64,000 nucleotides of DNA, from the NCBI RefSeq assembly GCF_030818775.1, contig NZ_JAUTAU010000001.1, forward strand, positions 2,298,001 to 2,362,000, written 5' to 3'. Made by a program: the position numbers and the translations under genes. Shown here in pieces: positions 1 to 7,691 of the stretch; the first letter of the stretch is position 1; every line of letters begins with the position of its first letter. Below the pieces are notes generated by a model. It ran no database searches, was not told where the DNA came from, and saw only the letters and a program-made list of their open reading frames with translations. The stretch is from Bacillus sp. SORGH_AS_0510. GTDB taxonomy: Bacteria > Bacillota > Bacilli > Bacillales > Cytobacillaceae.

Positions 1-28
1 CTAATCTATAAATGTTCCTTGTGTAATT

Positions 29-77
29 ACTATAAGACAGATGGTAACATGATTTTTGTGACGTACGTCACAAAAAT
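29..77 (-). promoter_or_regulatory. Fnr-type palindromic operator and promoter for a leftward gene beyond the window
   Basis: Positions 52-77 form a perfect 26-bp palindrome whose core is TGTGA-N6-TCACA, the Bacillus Fnr consensus. On the minus strand a TATAGT -10 box lies at 34-29, which puts the operator centre about 42 bp upstream of the predicted start point, the usual class II activation distance. No -10 box sits at the matching place on the plus strand. The promoter therefore should drive a gene that starts left of base 1. Seen: the palindrome and the hexamer. Inferred: Fnr control. Confidence 0.65.
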
Positions 78-190
78 AGTGAAGGAACTGTGAACTCAGA
101 TTGTTTGACAAAAAGTTGTAATATTTATCTTTTAAAAACCTAAAAAAAGAGACCCTCATTAGTTGAAGATCTACTTTAAGCACCTGAAAC

Positions 191-1681
191 CTATTCTTTT
201 TCTTCGTTAAACATTCCAACGTAATTTTTTGTTTCACCTATATCATCTTTTATCGCTGTTATGGTTAACCATTCTTTATAAATCTCATTATTCCTGCGTT
301 TATTCCATATATAACCCTCCCAAAATCCTTCTGATTTCAAGCGAGTCCACATTTGTCTATAAAATTCATTATCATGTTCTCCAGATTGAAGGACGCTCGG
401 GGTTTTTCCTACTACTTCGTCCTCAGTATATCCTGTAATTCTGGTAAATGCCGGATTTATACTCTGAATAATCCCATTAACATCAGTGACGCAAATTCCG
501 TCTACCGCATGGTTAACTATTTTTGCTGAAATATCTAATTTATCTTGATAGTAAAGCCAAACAACGATGACTAAACTAGCAAGTGAAAATTCAGAAAGTG
601 ACATAAAACCAATCGCATAGTGACCAGTCCAATTAAAAAGTATGGTAAGAATAATTGGGGGAAAAAAACCACCTAATCCTCCCATAGCAGCAACAATCCC
701 GTTAACAATACCTGCCTGCTTTGAAAAATATAAGGGTACAAGCTTGAAAATGGCGCCATTTCCAATGCCTGCAAAGAAAGCTACTAGTAGACACCCAAAA
801 GAATAAATAGGCAATGATGGTGTAAATGAAAGTAAAAATCCAGCAAAAGTTAAGCTGAAGAATACAGCCATAAGGATGAGAAAAGGGTTGATCTTATCAC
901 CAAGCCAGCCGCCAACTGGTCTAAAGAAGGTTGCAAGTGCAATGAAACCTGCTGTGCGCAAACCTGCATCTACTTTGTCTAATTCGAAATGATTAACTAA
1001 GAAGGTAGGTAAATATATGGTGAACGCTACAAAAGATCCAAAGGTAATAAAATAAAATAAACATAAAAACCAAAGTTTAGGGTTTTTATAAACATCTTTA
1101 ACCTGGGTTGATAATGAGTTATTTACTTTCTTTTCCTTCCTGTCACCAAATAAAAAGTTTATCACTGCAAAGATTAACACTATGATTAGAAATATTTTAA
1201 TAGTACTTCTCCATCCGAACATGTTAGCTAATACAGGTGCAGAAAACGAGGTTATAGCTGTCCCAATATTTCCTGCACCATAAATACCGTTTATAAATCC
1301 ATGTTTTGTTTTTTCATAGTATTTAGGAAGAGATGTAACACCGATTGAAAATACAGCTCCTCCGATCCCAAGCATAAAACCGCCTAGAATTAACAGGAAT
1401 AACGAATTCGCATAACTAATAATTGAAATGGGTAAAAGTAAAAGTAAGAAGCTAATAGTAAAAAGAATTCTTGCTCCATACCGATTTGTCCAATAACCAA
1501 TCGGAACCCTTAGTAGGGATCCGAGAATAACAGGTACAGCTGTTGCCCAAGCAATTTCTGTGGATGATAAAGGTATATCTGCCTTAATAAAAGGCATCAG
1601 TGAAGAAATAAGCACCCAAACCATAAATCCCGCGACTAGACTACCCGTTTGAATAAAAAGCTGCTTTGATCCTTGATTCAT
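191..1681 (-). CDS. narK: NarK-type nitrate/nitrite MFS transporter with C-terminal PAS domain
   Basis: The 496-residue product has two parts. Residues 1 to about 380 are a 12-helix major facilitator protein of the nitrate/nitrite porter family, with the glycine-rich GIYGAGNIGTA and GGLGGFFPP segments and a GGWLGDK loop. Residues about 383-492 are a PAS sensor domain (INPAFTRITGYTEDEVVGK, then a YVGMF end) like those normally found in front of GGDEF/EAL or kinase modules, but nothing follows it. Start chosen at 1681 because AAGGGGG precedes this ATG; the frame is open further upstream but without a ribosome site. An Fnr-type promoter lies upstream at 1774-1823. Role: nitrate uptake and/or nitrite export across the membrane. 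Substrate direction is inferred. Confidence 0.82.
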   Translation of the reverse strand: MNQGSKQLFIQTGSLVAGFMVWVLISSLMPFIKADIPLSSTEIAWATAVPVILGSLLRVPIGYWTNRYGARILFTISFLLLLLPISIISYANSLFLLILGGFMLGIGGAVFSIGVTSLPKYYEKTKHGFINGIYGAGNIGTAITSFSAPVLANMFGWRSTIKIFLIIVLIFAVINFLFGDRKEKKVNNSLSTQVKDVYKNPKLWFLCLFYFITFGSFVAFTIYLPTFLVNHFELDKVDAGLRTAGFIALATFFRPVGGWLGDKINPFLILMAVFFSLTFAGFLLSFTPSLPIYSFGCLLVAFFAGIGNGAIFKLVPLYFSKQAGIVNGIVAAMGGLGGFFPPIILTILFNWTGHYAIGFMSLSEFSLASLVIVVWLYYQDKLDISAKIVNHAVDGICVTDVNGIIQSINPAFTRITGYTEDEVVGKTPSVLQSGEHDNEFYRQMWTRLKSEGFWEGYIWNKRRNNEIYKEWLTITAIKDDIGETKNYVGMFNEEKE

Positions 1682-1773
1682 TTTATCCCCCTTAACTCCC
1701 AATTCATTATTTTTTTTATTACCAGTAACCTCCAGTAATACTAACAAATAGTTTTGATTAAATTGGAAATTTT

Positions 1774-1823
1774 CTTCAGTATTATAGAACACTCTGCCAA
1801 ATAATACTGTGAGGTACGACACA
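1774..1823 (-). promoter_or_regulatory. Fnr-dependent promoter of the narK-PAS gene
   Basis: TGTGA-GGTACG-ACACA at 1808-1823 matches the Fnr consensus with one mismatch. A perfect TATAAT -10 box lies on the minus strand at 1786-1781. The operator centre (1815.5) is about 41.5 bp from the start point expected near 1774, the classical position for Fnr activation, as at the B. subtilis narK promoter. No good -35 box is visible, as expected of an activator-dependent promoter. Confidence 0.72.
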
Positions 1824-1969
1824 ATTGGTGGAATTTTTATGAAGTTTTTTGTTGAAATAGATGTTGGTAAATACACAAATAGGATTGGAACTAAATATTT
1901 TATTCCTCCAAGGGCAAAAGTAGTATATATACCCATCTAAATTATGAAGATGTAAGGAGAATTTGAAAA

Positions 1970-2623
1970 ATGGCAAATCAATACGCAGTTATTGGTTTAG
2001 GTAGATTTGGGCTTAGTATTGCCCAAAAGTTATTCGAATCTGGACAAGAAGTGTTAGGTGTTGATGTAAATGAAGAACGAGTGGAGGAATCCCATTCTTT
2101 CGTCACGCATGCTGTTATTGCGGATTCTACAGATTCAGAGGCATTAAAATCCATCGGGATAAGAAATTTTGATACAGTGGTAGTTGCAATTGGAAATGAC
2201 ATACAAGCCAGTATTCTCAGTGTTTTACTATTAAAGGAACTGGGTGTAAAAAAGGTAATTGCTAAAGCACTAAATAAGCTTCACGGTCAGGTATTAGACA
2301 AGGTAGGAGCTGATTGGGTTGTGTTTCCAGAGAGAGATATGGGCATCCGTGTTGCCCATCAGTTAATTTCTCCTAAAGTATTAAATTTTATAGAAATCTC
2401 GAAAAATTATAGTGTTGAGGAAGTGAAAATCCCCGACCGGATGAATGAAAAAACTTTAAGAGAACTTGATATTAGGGCAAAGTTTAATTTAAGTGTGATA
2501 GCTATCCGTCATGGAGATGAAATTAACATTTCGCCCTCACCAGATAAAGTCATAAATCACGGGGATGTATTGGTAGTAATAGGAGAGAACAGTGATTTGG
2601 AGAGATTTGCAAATATAGAGTAA
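1970..2623 (+). CDS. ktrC: Potassium channel gating subunit KtrA/KtrC (RCK_N and RCK_C domains)
   Basis: The 217-residue protein has a Rossmann RCK_N domain with VIGLGRFG near residues 7-14 and an acidic residue at the end of the second strand (GVDV, about residue 33), then an RCK_C domain from about residue 135. This is the size and order of the cytosolic Ktr ring subunit that gates KtrB/KtrD potassium channels, binding ATP/ADP in the N-domain and, in known relatives, c-di-AMP in the C-domain. No channel gene is adjacent and no ydaO riboswitch precedes it, which fits the stand-alone ktrC better than ktrA. Start supported by AAGGAGA. Confidence 0.85.
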   Translation: MANQYAVIGLGRFGLSIAQKLFESGQEVLGVDVNEERVEESHSFVTHAVIADSTDSEALKSIGIRNFDTVVVAIGNDIQASILSVLLLKELGVKKVIAKALNKLHGQVLDKVGADWVVFPERDMGIRVAHQLISPKVLNFIEISKNYSVEEVKIPDRMNEKTLRELDIRAKFNLSVIAIRHGDEINISPSPDKVINHGDVLVVIGENSDLERFANIE

Positions 2624-2701
2624 ACTTAATAACCGAAATGATGATTCGAATTAGGTATTTTATCAGTTATAATTGCCAAGTTTATAATTTTTTTTTATTG
2701 T

Positions 2702-2728
2702 TGTAACTTTTAATGGCTTTTTTTCGCC
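2702..2728 (+). promoter_or_regulatory. SigX-type autoregulatory promoter
   Basis: TGTAAC at 2702-2707, a 17-base spacer starting TTTT, and CGCC at 2725-2728 match the SigX consensus (TGTAAC-N17-CGWC) except for one base in the -10. It lies 27 bp upstream of the sigX start codon, where a self-activating promoter is expected. Confidence 0.6.
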
Positions 2729-2754
2729 TTATGGATTGAAAGGAGGCGAATAAT

Positions 2755-3303
2755 ATGCCAGGTCAATTTGAGGAACTTTATGATAAATATCATCAGGATC
2801 TATTTTCATTTTTATATTATATGGTTAACAACCGTGAACAAGCAGAAGACCTTTTACAGGAAGTTTATATACGTATATTTAAATCCTATGGGACCTTTCG
2901 AGGGAAGAGCAGTGAAAAAACATGGTTATTCTCGATTGCCCGGCATGTTGCCATTGATTCCTTTCGAAAAAACTCTGGTTGGAAAAAAAGAATTATTAGT
3001 TCCTTTGACTGGAATAAAAATGAATTGAAGGATTCCTCTCCTCTGCCTGAGGAAATTTCACTTAAAAATGAGCAAATTAGTATGCTTTATACTTGTGTAG
3101 ATAAATGTCCGATTGATTACAGAATGGTTTTAATATTGAGATATATCCATTCGATGTCAATTTCTGAAACTGCTAAAGCACTTGAGTGGTCTGAGAGTAA
3201 AGTAAAGACCACACAACATCGTGCGTTAAAAAAAGTAAAACAGTTAATGAATGAATTAACGATGGGGAAGGAGGACTATAGTGGGGAACAAAAAATTATT
3301 TAG
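2755..3303 (+). CDS. sigX: ECF RNA polymerase sigma factor SigX
   Basis: The 182-residue protein is an extracytoplasmic-function sigma factor. Region 2 spans about residues 6-75 (YHQDLFSFLYYMV, EDLLQEVYIRIF, SSEKTWLFSIARHVAIDSFRK) and region 4 about 110-170 (ETAKALEWSESKVKTTQHRALK). These stretches match B. subtilis SigX closely as I remember it. SigX directs genes that alter envelope charge and lipids. The start follows AAAGGAGGCG. In relatives a membrane anti-sigma gene rsiX follows directly; here only a short stub is present (see 3281-3325). A terminator follows at 3360-3389, so the gene is monocistronic. Confidence 0.88.
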   Translation: MPGQFEELYDKYHQDLFSFLYYMVNNREQAEDLLQEVYIRIFKSYGTFRGKSSEKTWLFSIARHVAIDSFRKNSGWKKRIISSFDWNKNELKDSSPLPEEISLKNEQISMLYTCVDKCPIDYRMVLILRYIHSMSISETAKALEWSESKVKTTQHRALKKVKQLMNELTMGKEDYSGEQKII

Positions 3304-3325
3304 AAAAAGCAAAGATGAAATTTAA
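3281..3325 (+). pseudogene. Stub of the anti-sigma gene position (rsiX)
   Basis: A strong ribosome site GGAAGGAGG at 3265-3273, inside the end of sigX, is correctly spaced before GTG at 3281. This is the arrangement used for coupled sigX-rsiX translation. The frame reads 14 codons (VGNKKLFRKSKDEI) and then stops at TAA 3323-3325. No anti-sigma-like sequence continues in any frame before the terminator at 3360. I infer loss of rsiX by deletion. It could instead be a chance short frame. Confidence 0.4.
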
Positions 3326-3359
3326 GTGACATATTATGAGAGTATTAGATGTATTTTTG

Positions 3360-3389
3360 AAAGCATTCAACTATTTTGATTGCTTTTTT
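3360..3389 (+). terminator. Terminator after sigX
   Basis: Eleven-base arms (AAAGCATTCAA and TTGATTGCTTT, one T-T mismatch) around a 5-base loop, followed by T residues. Confidence 0.8.
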
Positions 3390-3482
3390 ATTTTGCTTTT
3401 TATAGCAATCTAACAGGCTAATTGAGAATTATATGGTAATGTTATTATAAATCATTTTAGTTTTTAGGATGGAGGGAATGAA

Positions 3483-4631
3483 GTGGACTTTCAAACGAGT
3501 GGAACTATCGAACAGCGGATCGAATTCATGAGACAGCTATCAAAAACATTTTTAACAAGGGCGCATCAAGTGGATATTGATGGTAGTTTTCCATTTGAAA
3601 ATATTCAGGATTTAAAAGATACGGGCTATACAACATTAACGTTACCTACGAAGTACGAAGGGAAGGGAATTTCTCTTTATGAACTGATCCGCCTTCAAGA
3701 ATTAATAGCAGAAGGCGATGGTGCTACAGCGCTTTCTATTGGATGGCACATGGGAATTATCTTGAATCTTAGAGAAAAAAATTCATGGAATGAATCGATC
3801 TTAGATTTCCTTTTTGAAAATGTTAAAAAGGGTGCATTAATAAATAGTGCTGCAACAGAACCTAAAACAGGAAGTCCTACCCGTGGAGGTAGGCCAGAAA
3901 CAATTGCAGAAAAAAAGGGCCGGAATTGGACAGTTAATGGTAGAAAAACATTTACAACTATGTCACCAGTTCTTGATTATTTCATAGTTTCTGCTTCCAT
4001 TAAAGGCTCTGAAGAAATAGGGAATTTTCTAATTCCACGGAGCACAAATGGAGTAGAAATTGTAGAGACTTGGGACAGTATTTCACTTAGAGGTACTGCG
4101 AGTCATGATTTAATACTTAATAATGTTGTTCTTTCTGAAGAGTATCTTGTTGAAAAGGTAGTAATGGAAGGAAAAAAAGCGAACGGATGGCTTCTACATA
4201 TCCCTGCATGTTATCTTGGAATTGCAAAGGCGGCTAAACGTTACGCTATTGAGTTTGCAAAAGAATACACACCAAATAGTATTAGTGGAGCAATTATAGA
4301 ATTACCAAATGTTCAACAAAAGATAGGTGAGATGGAGCTTATGCTAATGCAAGCAGAGTATTTTCTATACGGAGTGGCAAAACAATGGGATCTATCATCT
4401 GAAGAGGAAAGAGTAAAAATGGGCCCAGCATTAGGTGCAGCTAAACTAACCGTTACAAATACGGCTATTTCAGTAGTTGATTTAGCTATGAGGGTTGTGG
4501 GTGCTAGAAGTCTTTCCATTAATAATCCGTTACAACGATATTATCGAGATGTTAGAGCCGGTATTCACAATCCGCCTATGGATGATGTAACTATCCAGAT
4601 GCTTGCAAAATTTAGTATAGTAAGCCATTAA
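3483..4631 (+). CDS. ydbM: Acyl-CoA dehydrogenase, YdbM-like
   Basis: The 382-residue protein has the acyl-CoA dehydrogenase fold in order: helical N-terminal domain (about 1-115), central beta domain with ATEPKTGSPTRGG, and C-terminal helical domain ending in QRYYRDVRAGIHNPPMDD. It should oxidise an acyl-CoA thioester using FAD and pass electrons to an electron-transfer flavoprotein; the substrate is unknown. Length matches B. subtilis YdbM (381). The start is GTG at 3483, seven bases after GGAGGGA; the ATG at 3479 is out of frame. It stands alone with its own terminator. Confidence 0.8.
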   Translation: MDFQTSGTIEQRIEFMRQLSKTFLTRAHQVDIDGSFPFENIQDLKDTGYTTLTLPTKYEGKGISLYELIRLQELIAEGDGATALSIGWHMGIILNLREKNSWNESILDFLFENVKKGALINSAATEPKTGSPTRGGRPETIAEKKGRNWTVNGRKTFTTMSPVLDYFIVSASIKGSEEIGNFLIPRSTNGVEIVETWDSISLRGTASHDLILNNVVLSEEYLVEKVVMEGKKANGWLLHIPACYLGIAKAAKRYAIEFAKEYTPNSISGAIIELPNVQQKIGEMELMLMQAEYFLYGVAKQWDLSSEEERVKMGPALGAAKLTVTNTAISVVDLAMRVVGARSLSINNPLQRYYRDVRAGIHNPPMDDVTIQMLAKFSIVSH

Positions 4632-4655
4632 AAAACCAGCCATTGGCTGGTTTTT
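4632..4655 (+). terminator. Terminator after acyl-CoA dehydrogenase
   Basis: AACCAGCC and GGCTGGTT arms with a 2-3 base loop and a T tract. The A tract on the other side lets it also end the opposing sspH-like transcript. Confidence 0.88.
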
Positions 4656-4675
4656 CTATACTTTATGAGACATTC

Positions 4676-4855
4676 TTATCCTTCTACTAATTCCCCAATT
4701 TCTACAATCGTTCTTTCCTCAAGAGGCCCTCTTAAATGAACTGTGGCAGTTCTACCATCTTCGTTAAGTTGATCAATCCAAACTGAAGCACCATTATATT
4801 TAACTTCAATATCTGCTGAGGAGGATAAAATTTGTTTCACTCGGTTAATATTCAT
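4676..4855 (-). CDS. sspH: Small acid-soluble spore protein, H type
   Basis: A 59-residue frame starting MNINRVKQILSSSADIEV and continuing KYNGASVWIDQLNEDGRTATVHLRG. The pattern (MNxxRAKxI, then K/VxYNGxxVxIxxV, then TAxV) is that of H-type minor spore proteins, which accumulate in the forespore. The ribosome site TTAGGAGCG precedes the ATG. Terminated convergently with the acyl-CoA dehydrogenase. It marks the organism as a spore former. Confidence 0.8.
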   Translation of the reverse strand: MNINRVKQILSSSADIEVKYNGASVWIDQLNEDGRTATVHLRGPLEERTIVEIGELVEG

Positions 4856-4943
4856 ACATTACGCTCCTAAATTGTATTTTTATTTTTTGTAACTGCTTCC
4901 TTCTATTATAAATAGTGAAAACTGGGTACTAAATAATAAGTTA

Positions 4944-5132
4944 TTAATTGTAATATGGGTAGTCAATTTGAATGCCATTTATTGTCCCGGGTTCATCTAC
5001 ATCTTCTAGACTGGCAAGGTAATTTTCTAGTTCCAACTGCAATCCTTTTGGAGCCCCTGGTTTAAAGTGCCAATTACCAGGCTCATCCACAAAATAAGGA
5101 CTTTTTGTAAACTCAGGTCTAATTCTGGGCAT
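4944..5132 (-). CDS. Conserved-looking small hypothetical protein (62 aa)
   Basis: A 62-residue, proline- and acid-rich soluble peptide (MPRIRPEFTKSPYFVDEPGNWHFKPGAPKG...). A clear AAAGGGAG ribosome site lies 7 bases before the ATG, so translation is likely. No transmembrane segment or known motif is visible. It follows no obvious operon partner; the sspH-like gene lies just downstream on the same strand. Confidence 0.6.
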   Translation of the reverse strand: MPRIRPEFTKSPYFVDEPGNWHFKPGAPKGLQLELENYLASLEDVDEPGTINGIQIDYPYYN

Positions 5133-5616
5133 TTAAACACTCCCTTTAGAAATTCTTTGAAATGATATTATTTTATTTAGAGCTACTACAAGGAACAAAG
5201 GTTTGAAAAAGATAAGTCTAAATTCATATTGCCTGCACAACCGTTCGAGGTTTATTATATGTAGAAATGATTCCTCTTACTCGTACAAACATTTAATAAG
5301 AAGAAGTAAAAAGGATCTGTTTTAAGGAAAAGTTAAAAAAAGTGAAACCAATAGCATTTTCATTCGTCTTATAATGATGAGTATGAAAAAGAGTCATGTC
5401 CAACAGGAGACTAACATAAAGATAAAAAGGTGGAACCGAAGGAACCGACAGACAGAGACCTAAAAATGTCGAAAATATAAAAATAATGATGTAAAATTTT
5501 GCGTTAAATAATACATATAATGGCATAATTTATGTTTTTATTTTTATAGAAAGTATGATATAGTAATTGAGGTTCGTTTACCGGAGCTTAATTGGTAAGT
5601 GAGAGGAGAGAGAGAA
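5133..5616. other. Gene-free interval upstream of ltaS
   Basis: No credible gene in 484 bases. A 77-residue reading frame on the minus strand (5293-5526) lacks a ribosome site. The interval holds an ECF-type promoter at 5343-5368 and TATGAT/TATAGT-like -10 motifs near 5556-5567 that could belong to a weak second promoter for ltaS. Confidence 0.5.
5343..5368 (+). promoter_or_regulatory. ECF sigma factor promoter (SigM/SigW/SigX type) upstream of ltaS
   Basis: TGAAAC at 5343-5348, exactly 16 bases, then CGTC at 5365-5368. This is a perfect match to the remembered SigM consensus and overlaps SigW/SigX specificity. It points toward the LTA synthase gene and implies an untranslated leader of about 240 bases. 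Confidence 0.55.
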
Positions 5617-7575
5617 ATGAATAAAATAAGACTGCCTTTAAAAGTTAAACAAAACCATGTTACTTTTTTTGCTATTGCAGTAGTATTATTTTGGATTAAA
5701 ACATATGCAGCTTATCAAATTGAATTTAACTTAGGAATTGATAATAGCCTTCAAAAGTTTTTATTACTGATAAATCCATTGAGTTCTGCACTTTTCTTCT
5801 TTGGGATTGCTCTTTTATTTAAGAAAAGGACAAAGCTTGTCATGATTATCACTAACTTCCTTTTGTCCTTCTTATTATACGCTAATATTGCCTATTATCG
5901 CTTTTTTAATGATTTCATCACAGTGCCTGTACTTATGCAAACGAAGACGAATGCTGGGCAGCTTGGTGATAGTGCGCTATCATTAATGTCCCCATTTGAT
6001 ATTTTTTATTTCACGGACATGTTTATATTGATTGCACTTGCATTAACAGTTTTTAAGAAGGTAACAGTTTCCAACCGTAAGTCATTTAAAATTGTCCTTT
6101 TATTTTCGATCACTACCTTCTTATTTAACCTAGGTTTAGCAGAAAAAGATCGTCCACAATTACTTACGCGTTCTTTTGACCGTAACTATTTAGTGAAGTA
6201 TTTAGGTGCATACAACTTTACGATTTATGACGTGATTCAAAATATTAAATCATCATCTCAGCGTGCGCTAGCAGATAGTAGTGATATTACTGAGGTGGAG
6301 AATTATCGAAAAGCAAACTATGCAGCTCCAAATCCAGAATATTTTGGCAAAGCAAAAGGAATGAATGTCATTTATATCTCAATGGAATCGTTCCAAAGCT
6401 TTATGATTGATTACAAAATGCCTGACGGTCAAGAAGTAACACCGTTCTTAAACTCTTTAGCACATGATAACAATACTTTCTATTTTGAGAATTTCTATCA
6501 TCAAACAGGTCAGGGGAAAACTTCTGATGCTGAATTCTTAATGGAAAACTCTTTATATCCAATGGCTCAAGGAGCAGTCTTTGTAAATAAGGCACAAAAC
6601 ACATTCCAAGCAGCACCGGCTATTTTAAAAGGTTACGGGTATAATTCCGCTGTATTCCATGGTAATTACAAGACATTCTGGAATCGAAATGTAATGTATA
6701 AAGCATTAGGGTATGATCAATTTTTCGATGCAGAGTATTACAGTATGTCAGAAGAAAATACAAAAAACTACGGCATGAAAGATAAGCCTTTCTTTAAGGA
6801 ATCTATGCCGATTCTTAAAAGTTTGAAACAACCATTTTATACAAAGTTTATTTCATTATCTAACCATTTCCCATTTGAAATGGACCCAGAAGACACAGAT
6901 TTCCCTGCTGGGGATTACGGAGATACAGTTGTTAACCAATATTTCCAATCTGCACACTACATGGACCAATCATTTGAGCAGTTTTTCAATGATTTAAAAG
7001 CATCAGGTTTATATGATAACACTGTTATTGTGATGTATGGAGATCACTATGGTATTTCTGAGAATCATAATGATGCAATGGCAAAAGTACTTGGAGTTGA
7101 CGAAATCACTCCAGCAATTAATGCAAAATTACAGCGTGTACCATTGTTCATCCATGTCCCAGGTGTTAAGGGTGGAGTTCAAAAGCAAATTGGTGGAGAA
7201 GTTGATGTACGTCCAACCCTATTACATTTATTGGGTATAGACACTAAGGATTATATGGAATTTGGTTCAGATCTTCTATCGAAGGACCACCGAAATTGGG
7301 CCACTTTTAGAAATGGAGACTTTGTTTCATCAGATGCAATTCAAATCAACGAAAAATGTTATTCATATGACACTGCTGAACTTCTAGATAACAACGATGC
7401 ATGTAAGGACATTAGTGAAAAAGTGAATACTGAACTTCAAATGTCTGATGAAATTGTTTATAAAGATCTTTTACGTTTCTATAAGCCGCAGGGCTACACA
7501 TCCATAAATCCAAATGATTACGAATATTTAGGTCCAAAGGGAAATAAATCGGAAAAAACATCTGAAAGTAATTAA
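5617..7575 (+). CDS. ltaS: Lipoteichoic acid synthase, LtaS family
   Basis: The 652-residue protein has five N-terminal membrane helices (about residues 15-175), a linker, and an extracellular sulfatase-fold domain (about 245-560). Thr302 in GQGKTSDAE is the nucleophile and Glu257 in ISMES is a metal ligand, at nearly the same numbers as Thr300 and Glu255 of S. aureus LtaS. YGDHYG supplies further metal ligands. It polymerises glycerol-phosphate from phosphatidylglycerol onto a glycolipid anchor. An Ala-Leu-Ala site near 217-219 matches the signal-peptidase cleavage position of known LtaS. Start at 5617 after GGAGAGAG. The ECF-type promoter suggests a stress-induced paralogue such as YfnI rather than the housekeeping copy. 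Confidence 0.9.
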   Translation: MNKIRLPLKVKQNHVTFFAIAVVLFWIKTYAAYQIEFNLGIDNSLQKFLLLINPLSSALFFFGIALLFKKRTKLVMIITNFLLSFLLYANIAYYRFFNDFITVPVLMQTKTNAGQLGDSALSLMSPFDIFYFTDMFILIALALTVFKKVTVSNRKSFKIVLLFSITTFLFNLGLAEKDRPQLLTRSFDRNYLVKYLGAYNFTIYDVIQNIKSSSQRALADSSDITEVENYRKANYAAPNPEYFGKAKGMNVIYISMESFQSFMIDYKMPDGQEVTPFLNSLAHDNNTFYFENFYHQTGQGKTSDAEFLMENSLYPMAQGAVFVNKAQNTFQAAPAILKGYGYNSAVFHGNYKTFWNRNVMYKALGYDQFFDAEYYSMSEENTKNYGMKDKPFFKESMPILKSLKQPFYTKFISLSNHFPFEMDPEDTDFPAGDYGDTVVNQYFQSAHYMDQSFEQFFNDLKASGLYDNTVIVMYGDHYGISENHNDAMAKVLGVDEITPAINAKLQRVPLFIHVPGVKGGVQKQIGGEVDVRPTLLHLLGIDTKDYMEFGSDLLSKDHRNWATFRNGDFVSSDAIQINEKCYSYDTAELLDNNDACKDISEKVNTELQMSDEIVYKDLLRFYKPQGYTSINPNDYEYLGPKGNKSEKTSESN

Positions 7576-7578
7576 TGT

Positions 7579-7613
7579 AGAGAGAGAAGAGCTATTCTTC
7601 TCTCTCTTTTTTT
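7579..7613 (+). terminator. Terminator after ltaS
   Basis: Perfect 12-bp stem (AGAGAGAGAAGA with TCTTCTCTCTCT), 5-base loop, T tract. Confidence 0.9.
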
Positions 7614-7691
7614 ATTAAATTAACTAACAATTCTTGCGTATCATATAATAAATAAAATATACTATATTGCAAAAGTAAGGAGGGATCGCAT

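Noticed and set aside
1..237. 78-residue minus-strand frame at the left edge
   Set aside because: It overlaps the 3' end of the narK-PAS gene and the Fnr palindrome, and its sequence shows no protein-like pattern.
5467..5475. Exact Spo0A-box-like TGTCGAAAA upstream of ltaS
   Set aside because: A 7-base core is expected several times by chance in 64 kb, and the distance to any promoter is not typical.
5293..5526. 77-residue hydrophobic reading frame on the minus strand upstream of ltaS
   Set aside because: No ribosome site, low-complexity Phe/Leu/Tyr composition from AT-rich DNA, and it covers the ECF promoter region.
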